NCBI GenBank assembly: GCA_016793165.1
Contig: JAEULA010000114.1
Coordinates: 186,001-250,000, forward strand
Reading direction: 5' to 3'
DNA length: 64,000 nt
Origin: Alphaproteobacteria bacterium
GTDB lineage: Bacteria; Pseudomonadota; Alphaproteobacteria; CACIAM-22H2
The translations under genes were made by a program, and so were the position numbers. The stretch's first letter is position 1; each line of letters opens with the position of its first letter. Of the stretch, positions 43,691 to 54,594 are shown in pieces. The notes below the pieces were generated by a model. It worked only from the letters and a program-made list of their open reading frames with translations. It had not been told where the DNA came from and did not search any database.

Positions 43691-45823
43691 ATGCTCAGTC
43701 CACAGCCAAGACGCGACGTCGCGCGCTCCACCACGCAAGGCGCCGCCGCGGACGTCCCGCCGCGACCGGTCATCCAGCGCGGCGGTCGCGACCGCCTGCT
43801 CTCCTTTCTCGACGCCCACACCGAGATCATCAGGCTGATCTCGAAGACCGGGAAGCTGACGCGCGCCCTCGGGCGCATCGCGGCGCTCGCGGAGGAGCTG
43901 TTCGAACCGGTCGGCTGCGTCATCCAGCTCGTCGACACGACGACCGGCGCGCTGCGCAATGCGGCGCTGTCCGGCGTGCCGTCGGGCTTCGCCCACGGCC
44001 TCGCCGCCGCGAACGCCTACGACGACGACACGCTCCCGGGCCTGACCGTCCTCACCCGGCAGCCGGTCCTGATCGCCGATCTGCGCGACGACGGCATCCC
44101 CGAGAAGCTGCGCGAGCTGCCGCTCGTCTACGACCTGCGCTCGTGCTGGATCTATCCGGCCACCGACAAGAACGGCACGACGGTCGGCATCTTCGGGCTG
44201 TTCTTCCGCGAGCCGCGGCGTCCGGACAGCTACGAGACGCGCATCGCCGCCGCGCTCGCCAACCTGGTGGGCTTCGCGGTCCAGCAGGACCGCCGGTCGG
44301 CCGCGCTGCGCTCCGCCGACGAGCGCTTCGCCGCGCTCGCGGCGAGCATCCCCGGCGTCGTCTATCAGCGCACGGTCACGCCCGACGGGCAGGTCCGCTA
44401 CACCTATATCTCCGACGCCGCGAAGGACCTCTTCGGAGTCTCGCCCGAGGAGATCCTCGCCGACCCCAACGCGCTGTTCGATTGCCATGGGCCCGAGTAC
44501 CGCGCCCGCTTCCGCGAGCGGCTGCTGAAGGCCTCCGCGGAGCTCAAGCTGTGGGACGTCGAGGCGACGATCATCGCGCGCGACGGCCGACGCAAGTTCA
44601 CCCATGCCATCGCCCGGCCGCATCGCCGGCCGGACGGGACGGTGGTGTGGGACGGCGTCATCCTCGACGCCACGCGCATCAAGGAGGCCGAGCTCGAGGC
44701 CGCCGCGATCGCCTCGCGCACCCGCGAGGCCATCGTCGAGAGCCTCTCGCAGGGTTTCCTGCTCTTCGACGGCGACGACCGGCTGGTGGTCACGAACTCG
44801 CATTTCCGCGCCCTCCATCCGCAGCTCGCCGACCTGGCCACGCCCGGCATCAGCTACGCTGACTTCGCGCGGCTCGAGATCGAGCGCGGCCTCGACGGCG
44901 GCACGGGCGATCCGGCCGAGCGCCTGAAGGCGCGCCTCGCCGCGCACGCCTCGCGGCACCGCAGCTCCGAGCAGCAGCTCGCCGACGGCCGGTGGGTGTA
45001 CGTCCACGAGCACCGCACGCTCGACGGCGCGACGGTGTGCCTGCACACCGACGTCACGCCGCTCAAGCTGCGCGAGCTCGCGCTGGCGCGCAGCAACCGC
45101 GAGCTCGAGGACTTCGCGTTCGTCGCGTCGCACGACCTGCAGGAGCCGCTGCGCAAGATCGAGGCCTTCGGCGAGCGGCTGGCGAAGCGCTCGCGCGACC
45201 AGCTCGACGACGACGGCCGGAACTACCTGGATCGGATCGGCAATGCCGCCGCGCGCATGCGCGCGCTGATCAACGATCTCCTCGTCTACTCGCGCGTCAC
45301 CACCAAGGCGCAGCCCTTCGTTCGCTGCGACCTCGCCGAGATCGTCGAGGGCGTCCTGTCTGACCTGCAGATCCGCATCGAGGAGTGCCGGGGCCGGGTC
45401 GAGACCGATCCGCTGCCGACGATCGATGCCGATCCGACGCAGATGCGCCAGCTGTTCCAGAACCTCGTCGCGAACGCGCTCAAGTTCCACGTCAAGGAGC
45501 GCCCGCCTGTGGTCACCGTCGCGGTGGGCGGCGGCGCCGGCGAACCCGGCGCGGCGAGGGCGGTCGAGATTCGCGTCAAGGACAACGGCATCGGCTTCGA
45601 CATGCGCCACGCCGACCGGATCTTCGGGATCTTCCAGCGCCTGCATTCCCGCGGCGAGTACGAGGGCACGGGGATCGGCCTGGCGACGTGCCGCAAGATC
45701 GTCGAGCGGCACGGCGGCACGATCCGCGCCGAGAGCGCGCCCGGCGAGGGCGCCACCTTCGTCATCACGCTACCCGTACGGCAGATCAATCTCGACCGCA
45801 TCCGCGCGGAGCCCGCGACATGA
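43691..45823 (+). CDS. Sensor histidine kinase with GAF and PAS domains
   Basis: A 710-residue soluble kinase, no membrane helices. Domain order: GAF (about 40-200: LTRALGRIAALAEELFEPVGCVIQLVD), PAS/PAC (about 205-335: PGVVYQRTVTPDGQVRYTYIS, ending DATRIKEAELEAA), second PAS-like domain (about 345-455: ESLSQGFLLFDGDDRLVVTN), HisKA with phospho-acceptor H481 in FVASHDLQEPLRKIEAF, and HATPase_c (N box NLVANALKF, G1 DNGIGFD, G2 GTGIGLA). The HDLQEPLR form is typical of bacteriophytochrome-like kinases. Divergent from the ATP-grasp operon across 179 nt. It overlaps the next response-regulator gene (ATGA). Confidence 0.92.
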   Translation: MLSPQPRRDVARSTTQGAAADVPPRPVIQRGGRDRLLSFLDAHTEIIRLISKTGKLTRALGRIAALAEELFEPVGCVIQLVDTTTGALRNAALSGVPSGFAHGLAAANAYDDDTLPGLTVLTRQPVLIADLRDDGIPEKLRELPLVYDLRSCWIYPATDKNGTTVGIFGLFFREPRRPDSYETRIAAALANLVGFAVQQDRRSAALRSADERFAALAASIPGVVYQRTVTPDGQVRYTYISDAAKDLFGVSPEEILADPNALFDCHGPEYRARFRERLLKASAELKLWDVEATIIARDGRRKFTHAIARPHRRPDGTVVWDGVILDATRIKEAELEAAAIASRTREAIVESLSQGFLLFDGDDRLVVTNSHFRALHPQLADLATPGISYADFARLEIERGLDGGTGDPAERLKARLAAHASRHRSSEQQLADGRWVYVHEHRTLDGATVCLHTDVTPLKLRELALARSNRELEDFAFVASHDLQEPLRKIEAFGERLAKRSRDQLDDDGRNYLDRIGNAAARMRALINDLLVYSRVTTKAQPFVRCDLAEIVEGVLSDLQIRIEECRGRVETDPLPTIDADPTQMRQLFQNLVANALKFHVKERPPVVTVAVGGGAGEPGAARAVEIRVKDNGIGFDMRHADRIFGIFQRLHSRGEYEGTGIGLATCRKIVERHGGTIRAESAPGEGATFVITLPVRQINLDRIRAEPAT

Positions 45824-46281
45824 CCCGCAGCAGCAAGCCGATCACCATCCTCATCGCCGAGGACGATCCCGACGACCGACTGCTCCTCAAGGACGCGTTC
45901 GACGAGAATCGCCTTACCAACGAGCTGCGCTTCGTCGGCAACGGCGAGGAGCTGCTCGCCTATCTGCGCCGGACCGGCGACTTCGCCGATCCCCGGAACT
46001 CCCCGGCGCCCGGGCTGATCCTGCTCGACCTCAACATGCCGAAGATGGACGGCCGCGAGGCGCTGCGGATCCTCAAGTCGGATCCGCAGCTCCAGCGGAT
46101 TCCCGTCGTGGTGCTGACGACGTCCAAGGCGGAGGAGGACATCATCCGCACCTACGGGCTCGGCGTGAGCTCATTCATCGCCAAGCCCGTCAGCTTCGAC
46201 GGGCTGATCAACGTGGTCCAGGTGCTGACGTCGTACTGGATCCAGATCGTCGAGCTCCCTCCGGCTGCCGTTGCCGCCTGA
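45820..46281 (+). CDS. Single-domain response regulator (Rcp1-like)
   Basis: A 153-residue receiver with no output domain. Acidic pocket EDDPDD, phospho-acceptor D70 in LILLDLNMPKMDG, Thr in VVLTTS and Lys in FIAKPV. The LLKDAFDENRLTNELRFVGNGEELLAYL segment is characteristic of the Rcp1 group that partners phytochrome-like kinases. It is translationally coupled to the 43691 kinase and likely shuttles phosphate to another protein, possibly the downstream hybrid. Confidence 0.93.
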   Translation: MTRSSKPITILIAEDDPDDRLLLKDAFDENRLTNELRFVGNGEELLAYLRRTGDFADPRNSPAPGLILLDLNMPKMDGREALRILKSDPQLQRIPVVVLTTSKAEEDIIRTYGLGVSSFIAKPVSFDGLINVVQVLTSYWIQIVELPPAAVAA

Positions 46282-46293
46282 CCGGAGGTCGCG

Positions 46294-47814
<1,521 letters not shown>

Positions 47815-47908
47815 AACCGGTCGCTTGCGGGGCGGCCGGCATCTTCGACGTTGATCGCCACCATCGTCGGGGTGAAGCTCTCGCCTTCACGCGAGGGGCG
47901 AGGCGGAC

Positions 47909-48742
47909 ATGCGCTTGTGGCGGCGATTCCTGGTGTTGGTCGGCGGCGCGACGGTGGCATGGGGCGCGGCGGCCGCCGAGCTGCCCCTCGTCGATGCGCA
48001 TATCCACTACAGTCATGACGCGTGGGCCCGCACGCCGCCGGCCGAGGCCGTCGCGATCCTGCGCAAGGCCGGCCTCCGGCGCGCGCTCGTCTCGTCGTCG
48101 AACGACGACGGCAACCAGATGCTGCTGCAGGCGGCGCCCGACCTGATCTGGCCGTCGCTGCGCCCCTATCGCACGCGGGCCGATGCCAGCTCGTGGGTCC
48201 GCGACGGCGCGATCATCGACTACCTGGAGGCGCGGCTGAGCCGGCACCGCTACGTCGCGATCGGGGAGTTCCACGTCTACGGCGCCGATGCCGACCTGCC
48301 GGTGGTGCGCCGCATGGTCGAGCTCGCCCGCCAGCACGACCTGGTGCTGCACGCGCATGGCGACGTCGACGCGATCGACCGGCTCTTTGCACAATGGCCG
48401 CAGGCGCGGATCCTGTGGGCCCATTCCGGTTTCGACCGTCCGGAGCGGCTCGGCGAGATGCTGCGGCGGCATCCGCGCCTTTGGGCCGACCTCGCATTCC
48501 GCAGCGAGCATGGCGGCGGCGGAAAGGTGCCGGCCGAGTGGCGCGAACTCTTCACCGCGTTCCCGGACCGCTTCATGGTCGGCACCGACACCTTCACGCC
48601 GGAGCGCTGGTATTACGTCGCGGAGCATGCCGCCTGGACGCGTGGCTGGCTCGCCGACCTGCCGGCCGAGCTCGCCGAGCGCATCGCGTTCCGGAACGCC
48701 GAGGCGCTGTTCGGCCATTTCGATCCGGCCAAGGCGCCGTGA
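47909..48742 (+). CDS. Exported amidohydrolase-family protein
   Basis: A 277-residue protein with a signal peptide (RRFLVLVGGATVAWGAAAAE). The mature part starts with LVDAHIHYSHDAW (HxH metal motif), then LVLHAHGDVDAIDRLF, RILWAHSGFDRPERLGEML and FMVGTDTFTPERWYYV, giving the later His and Asp ligands of the amidohydrolase_2/TatD-like barrel. A secreted member of this largely cytoplasmic family is unusual. First of three overlapping genes for exported proteins. Substrate unknown. Confidence 0.82.
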   Translation: MRLWRRFLVLVGGATVAWGAAAAELPLVDAHIHYSHDAWARTPPAEAVAILRKAGLRRALVSSSNDDGNQMLLQAAPDLIWPSLRPYRTRADASSWVRDGAIIDYLEARLSRHRYVAIGEFHVYGADADLPVVRRMVELARQHDLVLHAHGDVDAIDRLFAQWPQARILWAHSGFDRPERLGEMLRRHPRLWADLAFRSEHGGGGKVPAEWRELFTAFPDRFMVGTDTFTPERWYYVAEHAAWTRGWLADLPAELAERIAFRNAEALFGHFDPAKAP

Positions 48743-49149
48743 TCGTGCGGCTCGCTGCGGCCGTCGCCGGCGCCGCGCTCCTCGCGCTCCTCGGGCAGCT
48801 CGCGTCGGCCTGCGACCTGCCGGCGCTCTCGGAGCGTGTCGACACGCCCGGCCATCGCCTGGCGCTCGCCACCGAGCCGCGGGTCGTGCGGCCGGGCGCC
48901 TTCTTCGCGGTGCTCCTGGCGGTCTGCCCGCGCGACGAAAAGGCGACGGTCGAGTCCGTGCGCATCGATGCCCATATGCCGGAGCATCGCCACGGCATGA
49001 ACTACACCCCGCGAGTCGTCGCCGCGGGGCCCGGGCAGTACCGGTCCGAGGGGTTCATGTTCCACATGCCGGGGCGATGGGAGTTCGTCATCGAGCTGCG
49101 CGGCGGCGGGCGCAGCGAGCGCGCGACGCTGTCGCGGCGGGTCGAATGA
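48739..49149 (+). CDS. Small exported YtkA-like protein
   Basis: A 136-residue protein, start GTG 48739 overlapping the amidohydrolase stop (GTGA). It has a hydrophobic N-terminus (RLAAAVAGAALLALLGQLASAC) that could be a signal peptide or a weak lipobox ending at Cys. The mature domain has the YtkA-like beta-sandwich pattern, with AHMPEHRHGMNYTPRVVAAGPGQYRSEGFMFHMPGRWEF; the Met/His residues (M, H, H, M, M, H, M) resemble copper-handling sites. Between an amidohydrolase and a dihaem peroxidase it probably assists a periplasmic redox or metal process; this is inferred. Confidence 0.7.
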   Translation: MIVRLAAAVAGAALLALLGQLASACDLPALSERVDTPGHRLALATEPRVVRPGAFFAVLLAVCPRDEKATVESVRIDAHMPEHRHGMNYTPRVVAAGPGQYRSEGFMFHMPGRWEFVIELRGGGRSERATLSRRVE

Positions 49150-50336
49150 GGTCGATCGGCGGGGCGCTGCGCTTGGTCGCGGCGCTGCTGGTGCTGGGCT
49201 CGGCCGCCGCCGCCGCGGCCCAGGCGCTGCTCGACTTCAGCGCCGAGGAGCGCGCGGCGATCGCGCGGCATGGGCCCTGGCCTCAGCCCTGGGCGGGCGA
49301 TCCGAGCAATCGCGTCTCGATGCGGCCCGCGGCGATCGAGCTCGGCCGCCTGCTGTTCTTCGACCCGCGCCTGTCGGCCAACGGCGCCGTGGCCTGCGCC
49401 ACGTGCCACCGGCCGGATCGCGGCTGGGCGGACGGCCTGCCGGTGTCGACGGGCCTCGCGCGCGGTGATCGCAATGCGCCGGGGCTCGCGAACGTGCGGC
49501 TGCAGCGCTGGTTCGGCTGGGACGGCGCGCAGGATTCGCTGTGGGCGCAGAGCCTGCGACCCCTGCTCGATGCCCGCGAGATGGGCGCGACGCGCCGCGG
49601 CGTCGCGGCGCATCTGCGCGGCGAGCCCGAGCTGAGCTGCCGCTACCGCGCCGCCTTCGGCGCGCCCCCGGGCGACGACGACGAGGAGGTCTTCGTCGAC
49701 GCCGGCAAGGCGCTGGCCGCGTTCCAGTCGACGATCGCGAGCGTGCCCGCGGCATTCGACGTCTTCCGCGACGCGCTGGCCGCCGGCGACGCGACGGCGG
49801 CGGATTATCCGCTCGCCGCGCAGCGCGGCCTGCGCCTGTTCATCGGCCGCGGCCAGTGCAGCCTCTGCCATTTCGGCCCTGCCTTCACGAACGGCGAGTT
49901 CGCCGACATCGGCGTGCCGTTCTTCACGGGCCCGGGGTCCGTCGACTCCGGCCGCCATGGCGGGATCCGGCGCCTGCAGTCCTCGCCCTACTCGCTCCTC
50001 GGCCGCTTCAGCGACGCGCGCGACCCGGCGGTGCGCCAGGCGACGGAGCTCGTCGCGTTCACGCATCGGAATTTCGGCGAGTTCCGGGTGCCCGGACTGC
50101 GCGAGCTGCTGCGCACCGCACCGTTCATGCATGACGGGTCGCTGCCCGATCTGCATGCGGTCGTCCGGCGCTATTCGACGCTCGACGAGGATCGTCTGCA
50201 TGCCGACGGCGAGCGGATCCTGCGCCGGCTCGATCTGAGCGACGCCGAGATCGACGACGTCGTCGCCTTCCTGGGCACGCTGACGGCCGCCGACTCGCCG
50301 CAGCCGGCGCCGCCGAGCGACGAAGCCTGTCGCTGA
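49146..50336 (+). CDS. Dihaem cytochrome c peroxidase/MauG-family protein
   Basis: A 396-residue periplasmic protein with signal peptide ALRLVAALLVLGSAAAAAAQA. Two c-haem motifs, CATCH near residue 81 and CSLCH near 240, frame the family layout: ELGRLLFFDPRLSANGAVACATCHRPDRGWADG, then RGLRLFIGRGQCSLCHFGPAFTNGEFADIG, and FMHDGSLPDLHAVVRRYS near the C-terminus. Members reduce H2O2 or, as MauG, oxidise protein residues. ATG 49146 overlaps the YtkA-like stop (ATGA). A MauG-type role on a neighbour is possible but unproven. Confidence 0.9.
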   Translation: MRSIGGALRLVAALLVLGSAAAAAAQALLDFSAEERAAIARHGPWPQPWAGDPSNRVSMRPAAIELGRLLFFDPRLSANGAVACATCHRPDRGWADGLPVSTGLARGDRNAPGLANVRLQRWFGWDGAQDSLWAQSLRPLLDAREMGATRRGVAAHLRGEPELSCRYRAAFGAPPGDDDEEVFVDAGKALAAFQSTIASVPAAFDVFRDALAAGDATAADYPLAAQRGLRLFIGRGQCSLCHFGPAFTNGEFADIGVPFFTGPGSVDSGRHGGIRRLQSSPYSLLGRFSDARDPAVRQATELVAFTHRNFGEFRVPGLRELLRTAPFMHDGSLPDLHAVVRRYSTLDEDRLHADGERILRRLDLSDAEIDDVVAFLGTLTAADSPQPAPPSDEACR

Positions 50337-50457
50337 ATGGGGTCTCCCGAGCGCGGCGTCTTGACCGGTCCGCGCGGCGCCAACACACTGCGTCCGACAT
50401 CGGGGCTGCGATCGACCAGGGGGTGGTCGACGGGTGACCGGTCAGGGGGGGAATGCA

Positions 50458-51567
50458 ATGGCCGAGTTCTCGGGCCTGGGAATGCACCTGGGCAACCTGT
50501 CTCGTCTCTCGAAGGCGAAGTCGCGCTCGATCAGCCCGGAGAACTTCTCCGGCGAGGCCGGCAAGGGCGGCATGGCGACGGAGGGCACGGGCGCGCATCG
50601 CGCACGCGGCCTCGGCCAGGGCTGGAAGATCTCACCCTCGATCGAGATCCAGCCCGGCGAGGTGCGCGTGCTCGCCGACATCAAGGGGCCGGGCGCCATC
50701 CAGCAGATGTGGATGACGAACATGCACGGTCGCTGGCGCAACCTGATCCTGCGCATCCACTGGGACGGCCAGAAGCATCCCTCGGTCGAGTGCCCGCTGG
50801 GCGACTTCTTCGCCAACGGATGGGAGCGCTACGCGCACGTGAACTCGCTCGCGGTGTGCGTCAATCCCGGCCGCGCCTTCAATTGCTACTGGGAGATGCC
50901 GTTCCGCAAGCGCGCGATCGTCACGCTGGAGAACCGCGACGACGAGCGCATCATCCTCTACTACCAGATCAACTACGCGCTGACGCCGGTGCCGGCGGAC
51001 TGCGCCTATTTCCACGCGCAGTTCCGGCGCACCAACCCGCTGCCGTTCAAGGAGGACTACACGATCCTCGACGGCGTGCAGGGCCGCGGCCACTACGTCG
51101 GCACCTACATGGCCTGGGGCGTCAACAACAATGGCTGGTGGGGCGAGGGCGAGATCAAGTTCTTCATGGACTCGGACGCGAAGTGGCCGACGATCTGCGG
51201 CACCGGCACCGAGGACTATTTCTGCGGCTCCTACGACTTCGACATCGGGCTCAACGAGCCGCAGGACTACCCGCGCGCCTATACCGAATTCACGACGGCC
51301 TACGCGGGGTTGCCGCAGGTGATCCGGCCCGACGGGACCTATCGCTCGCAGCAGCGCTTCGGCCTCTATCGCTGGCACATCCTCGACCCCATCCGCTTCG
51401 AGAAGAAGCTGAAGGTGACGATGCAGGCGATCGGCTGGCGCACCGACAAGGACCGCCGCTACCTGCCGCTGCAGGACGATATCGCCTCGGTGGCGTACTG
51501 GTACCAGACCCTGCCCACGGCGAAGTTCCCCGAGCTGCCGGCGCGCGACTATCTCGAGGTGATCTGA
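50458..51567 (+). CDS. DUF2961 / glycoside hydrolase family 172 protein
   Basis: A 369-residue protein without a signal peptide. The GH172 double jelly-roll pattern is visible: SPSIEIQPGEVRVLADIKGPGAIQQMWMT, the CPLGDFFANGWERY block, and the catalytic-site stretch CGTGTEDYFCGSYDF (Glu at about 252). Characterised GH172 enzymes cleave alpha-D-fructofuranosyl or D-arabinofuranosyl linkages. Lack of a signal suggests it works in the cytoplasm on imported oligosaccharides. It lies 22 nt upstream of a complete Dpp-type importer. ATG 50458 follows gggggg at a suitable distance; a GTG eight codons upstream is less likely. Confidence 0.88.
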   Translation: MAEFSGLGMHLGNLSRLSKAKSRSISPENFSGEAGKGGMATEGTGAHRARGLGQGWKISPSIEIQPGEVRVLADIKGPGAIQQMWMTNMHGRWRNLILRIHWDGQKHPSVECPLGDFFANGWERYAHVNSLAVCVNPGRAFNCYWEMPFRKRAIVTLENRDDERIILYYQINYALTPVPADCAYFHAQFRRTNPLPFKEDYTILDGVQGRGHYVGTYMAWGVNNNGWWGEGEIKFFMDSDAKWPTICGTGTEDYFCGSYDFDIGLNEPQDYPRAYTEFTTAYAGLPQVIRPDGTYRSQQRFGLYRWHILDPIRFEKKLKVTMQAIGWRTDKDRRYLPLQDDIASVAYWYQTLPTAKFPELPARDYLEVI

Positions 51568-51589
51568 GACGAGTGGCGGAGCGGGGGCG

Positions 51590-52582
51590 ATGCTCCGCTA
51601 TCTCGCGACGAGGCTGGTCGGCTACGCCGGCGTGATCCTGTTCGGGGTCACGTTCATCTTCTTCCTGCCGCGCTTCCTGCCGTCGGATCCCGTCGAGGCG
51701 ATGCTCGGCAAGATCCAGTCGCAGGGCCAGTACATGGAGGAGTCGCAGGTCGAGGCGCTGCGCGCCTCGCTGACCGACGCCTTCGGGCTGCAGGGATCGC
51801 TGATCGACCAGTACGGGCGGTTCCTCAAGCGGATCCTGGTCACCGGCGATTTCGGGCCGTCGCTGGCGATGTATCCGACGCCGGTGAACGAGCTGATCCG
51901 CAATTCGCTGCCGTGGACCTTCGGCCTGCTGCTCAGCACGGTGCTGATCGCCTGGGTCGTCGGCAATGCGGTCGGGCTGATCGTCGGCACGCGGCCGCAT
52001 TGGCGGATCTCGCGCGTGCTGGAGGGCGTGGCGATCGTCGTCTATCCGATCCCCTACTACGTGCTCGGCCTCGTGCTGAGCATCTTCCTGAGCTACGTCT
52101 GGCCGATCTTCCCGCTGTCCACCTCGGTGCAGGGGGAGCCCTGGACCTGGGCCTTCGCCGGCAGCGTCGTCTACAACTCGTTCCTTCCCGCCGCCTCGAT
52201 CGTGCTGGTCACCTTCGGCTGGTGGCTGCTGTCGATGCGCGCCCTCTCCGCGGCGGTGGCGGAGGAGGAGTTCGTGACCTACGCGCGGCTCAAGGGCGTC
52301 GGCGAAGGGCGCCTGCTGTTCGGCTACGTCTTCCGCAATGCGCTGCTGCCGCAGGTGACGTTCCTCGCGCTGCAGCTGGGCTTGATGTTCAACGGCTCGA
52401 TCATCTGCGAGATCCTGTTCGCCTATCCCGGCGTCGGGAATCTGATCTACACGGCGGTGATCCAGGGTGACTACAACCTGCTCATGGGCACGGTCGCGAC
52501 GTCGATCATCGCGGTGGCGACCGCGACCCTGCTCGTCGACCTCGTCTATCCGCTGATCGATCCGCGGATCCGGTTCAAGTGA
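51590..52582 (+). CDS. ABC transporter permease, DppB type (GH172 operon)
   Basis: A 330-residue permease with the DppB N-terminal helix (LATRLVGYAGVILFGVTFIFFLPRF), the FGLQGSLIDQYGRFLKRILVTGDFGPSLAMYPTPV periplasmic block, six helices, coupling loop YARLKGVGEGRLLFGYVFRNALLPQ, and DPRIRFK at the C-terminus. It overlaps the next permease by 4 nt. Sugar-import versions of the Dpp family are well known, and the GH172 neighbour supports this here. Confidence 0.93.
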   Translation: MLRYLATRLVGYAGVILFGVTFIFFLPRFLPSDPVEAMLGKIQSQGQYMEESQVEALRASLTDAFGLQGSLIDQYGRFLKRILVTGDFGPSLAMYPTPVNELIRNSLPWTFGLLLSTVLIAWVVGNAVGLIVGTRPHWRISRVLEGVAIVVYPIPYYVLGLVLSIFLSYVWPIFPLSTSVQGEPWTWAFAGSVVYNSFLPAASIVLVTFGWWLLSMRALSAAVAEEEFVTYARLKGVGEGRLLFGYVFRNALLPQVTFLALQLGLMFNGSIICEILFAYPGVGNLIYTAVIQGDYNLLMGTVATSIIAVATATLLVDLVYPLIDPRIRFK

Positions 52583-53418
52583 GCGCCGTGCGGGCCCGGA
52601 TCTCCTCGACGCGGATCTTCTGGGGCGGCCTGGTCCTGCTCGTGTTCGTCGTGATCGGCGGGCTGATGCCGTGGTTCGCACCGGCGAACCCGACGGTCTG
52701 GCAGACCTACCCGCGCAATCGGCGGCCGAGCCTCGAGCACTGGCTCGGCACGACCAATCTCGGCCAGGACGTCTTCTGGCTGCTGAGCTGGGCGACCGGC
52801 AACTCGCTGCTGCTGGGCGTGATCGTCGCCTTCTTCGCGACCGCGATCGGGGTGGTGCTCGGCCTTCTCGCGGGATTCCGCGGCGGTCCGCTCGACCGCG
52901 CGCTGTCCTTCATGATGGACGCGACGATCGCGGTGCCGAGCCTGCCGATCCTGATCCTGATGGCCTCGATCCTGAAGGGGCAGGCCTCGCTGCCCGCGAT
53001 CGCGGCGATCCTCGTGGCCTTCAACTGGCCGTTCCCCGCGCGCCAGATCCGCTCGGTGGCGCTGAGCATGCGCGAGCGCGAGTTCGTGCACATGGCGTGG
53101 TTCTCGGGCGAGGGCGTGGCGCGCATCATCGGCCGGCAGATCTTCCCGTATCTGCGCACGTGGGCGACCGCGAACTTCATCAACACCGTGCTCGTCGGCA
53201 TCGCCGTCGAGAGCAGCCTCGCCGTCATCGGCCTGTCCAGCGCCGACCAGGCGACGCTGGGCACGATGATCTACTGGGCACTGAAGTATCAGGCCGTGCT
53301 GGCGGGACGCTGGTGGTGGATCGCGCCGCCGGTGCTGGCGATCATCCTCCTCTTCGTCGGCCTGTTCCTGCTCGCGTCGGGGCTGGGGCAGCGCTCGCAG
53401 GAGGCGCGCGGACGATGA
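52579..53418 (+). CDS. ABC transporter permease, DppC type (GH172 operon)
   Basis: A 279-residue permease starting at GTG 52579 (GTGA overlap). N-terminal helix (FWGGLVLLVFVVIGGLMPWFAP), LGTTNLGQDVFWLLSWATGNSLLLG signature, coupling loop WFSGEGVARIIGRQIFPYLRT. Pairs with the DppB-type permease; overlaps the ATPase gene by ATGA. Confidence 0.93.
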   Translation: MSAVRARISSTRIFWGGLVLLVFVVIGGLMPWFAPANPTVWQTYPRNRRPSLEHWLGTTNLGQDVFWLLSWATGNSLLLGVIVAFFATAIGVVLGLLAGFRGGPLDRALSFMMDATIAVPSLPILILMASILKGQASLPAIAAILVAFNWPFPARQIRSVALSMREREFVHMAWFSGEGVARIIGRQIFPYLRTWATANFINTVLVGIAVESSLAVIGLSSADQATLGTMIYWALKYQAVLAGRWWWIAPPVLAIILLFVGLFLLASGLGQRSQEARGR

Positions 53419-54374
53419 TCCGGCTGGCGAACGTGCGCGCGGGCTACGCGACGCCGACCGGCTTCGTCGGCGCGGTGGACGGCGTGAGCCTCACGATCGG
53501 CGACAGCGAGATCCTCGGGATCGCGGGCGAATCCGGCTGCGGCAAGTCGACCCTGATCAAGGTGATCTACGGCCAGCTCGGCGGGGCGCTGTCGCTGCGG
53601 GGCGGCACGGTCGAGGCGACGTTCCGCGATCCGGCGAGCGGCCGGGTGACCGTCACGCCCGCCGAGCGCCTGCGCGAGCTGTGGTGGAAGCAGATCTCCT
53701 ACATCCCGCAGGGCTCGATGAGCGTCCTCAATCCGGTCGCGCGGATCGAGACGCAGATGGTCGACGGCCTGCCCGACGCGGCGCGCGCGCGCGGGCGCCA
53801 GGCGCTGCGCGCCGAGATCGAGGCGTTCCTGGCCGAGGTGAAGCTGCCGGCCTCGGTGCTCGACGCCTATCCCCACCAGCTCAGCGGCGGCATGCGCCAG
53901 CGCGTGCTGGTCGCGATGGCTGCGTTCTTCAACCCGCGGCTGATCCTGGCCGACGAGCCGACCACGGCGCTCGACGTCGTGGTGCAGAAGCATATCCTGC
54001 TGCTGCTCGTCGCCGTCCAGCGCCGCCAGCGCAACGCGCTGGTGATCGTCTCGCATGATCTCGGCGTGCACTACCAGATCACCGATCGCCTCGCGATCGC
54101 CTATGCCGGGAAGATCGTCGAGGTCGGTCCCACCCGCGCGCTCTTCGAGCGGCCGCGCCATCCCTACACCGCGGCGCTGATCGACGCGCTCCCGCGGCTG
54201 GGCGATCGCACGCCGCGACAGGGCATCGAGGGCCGTCCGCCCGACCTTGCCGATCCGCCGACCGGCTGCCGCTTCGCGCCGCGCTGCTCCAAGGCGCAGG
54301 ACGTCTGCCGCCGGGAATCCCCGGACCTCCTCGACCGCGCGCCCGGCCACGCCGCGGCGTGCCACTTCGCGTGA
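53415..54374 (+). CDS. ABC transporter ATP-binding protein, DppD type (GH172 operon)
   Basis: A 319-residue ATPase. Walker A GESGCGKST (about 38-46), Q-loop YIPQGSMSVLNP, signature LSGGMRQRVLVAMA, Walker B LILADEPTTALD, switch His VSHDLG. The C-terminal DppD/OppD extension carries four cysteines in CRFAPRC...C...C spacing (around residues 282-317), matching the [4Fe-4S]-type or structural cysteine motif of the family. 220 nt separate it from the second ATPase gene. Confidence 0.93.
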   Translation: MIRLANVRAGYATPTGFVGAVDGVSLTIGDSEILGIAGESGCGKSTLIKVIYGQLGGALSLRGGTVEATFRDPASGRVTVTPAERLRELWWKQISYIPQGSMSVLNPVARIETQMVDGLPDAARARGRQALRAEIEAFLAEVKLPASVLDAYPHQLSGGMRQRVLVAMAAFFNPRLILADEPTTALDVVVQKHILLLLVAVQRRQRNALVIVSHDLGVHYQITDRLAIAYAGKIVEVGPTRALFERPRHPYTAALIDALPRLGDRTPRQGIEGRPPDLADPPTGCRFAPRCSKAQDVCRRESPDLLDRAPGHAAACHFA

Positions 54375-54594
54375 GGCCGGCGATGGCGGCGCCGACAAGG
54401 TGGTCTACCGCGGAGGGCGCGGCGGCGAGGCGCGGGACGCGGACGTGTCGCGTCGCGCGGGAAGCGCGCGCCCCGTCGCCCCGGTTGATCACGCTGCGCC
54501 GTTGCGCGGCGCGACGCTTCCGCGTCCTCCACCTCGCCTCGGCACGCTCCGCGTTCTCCGGATTCCTTCCCGCCGCGACGCCACGGTGGCCGGC

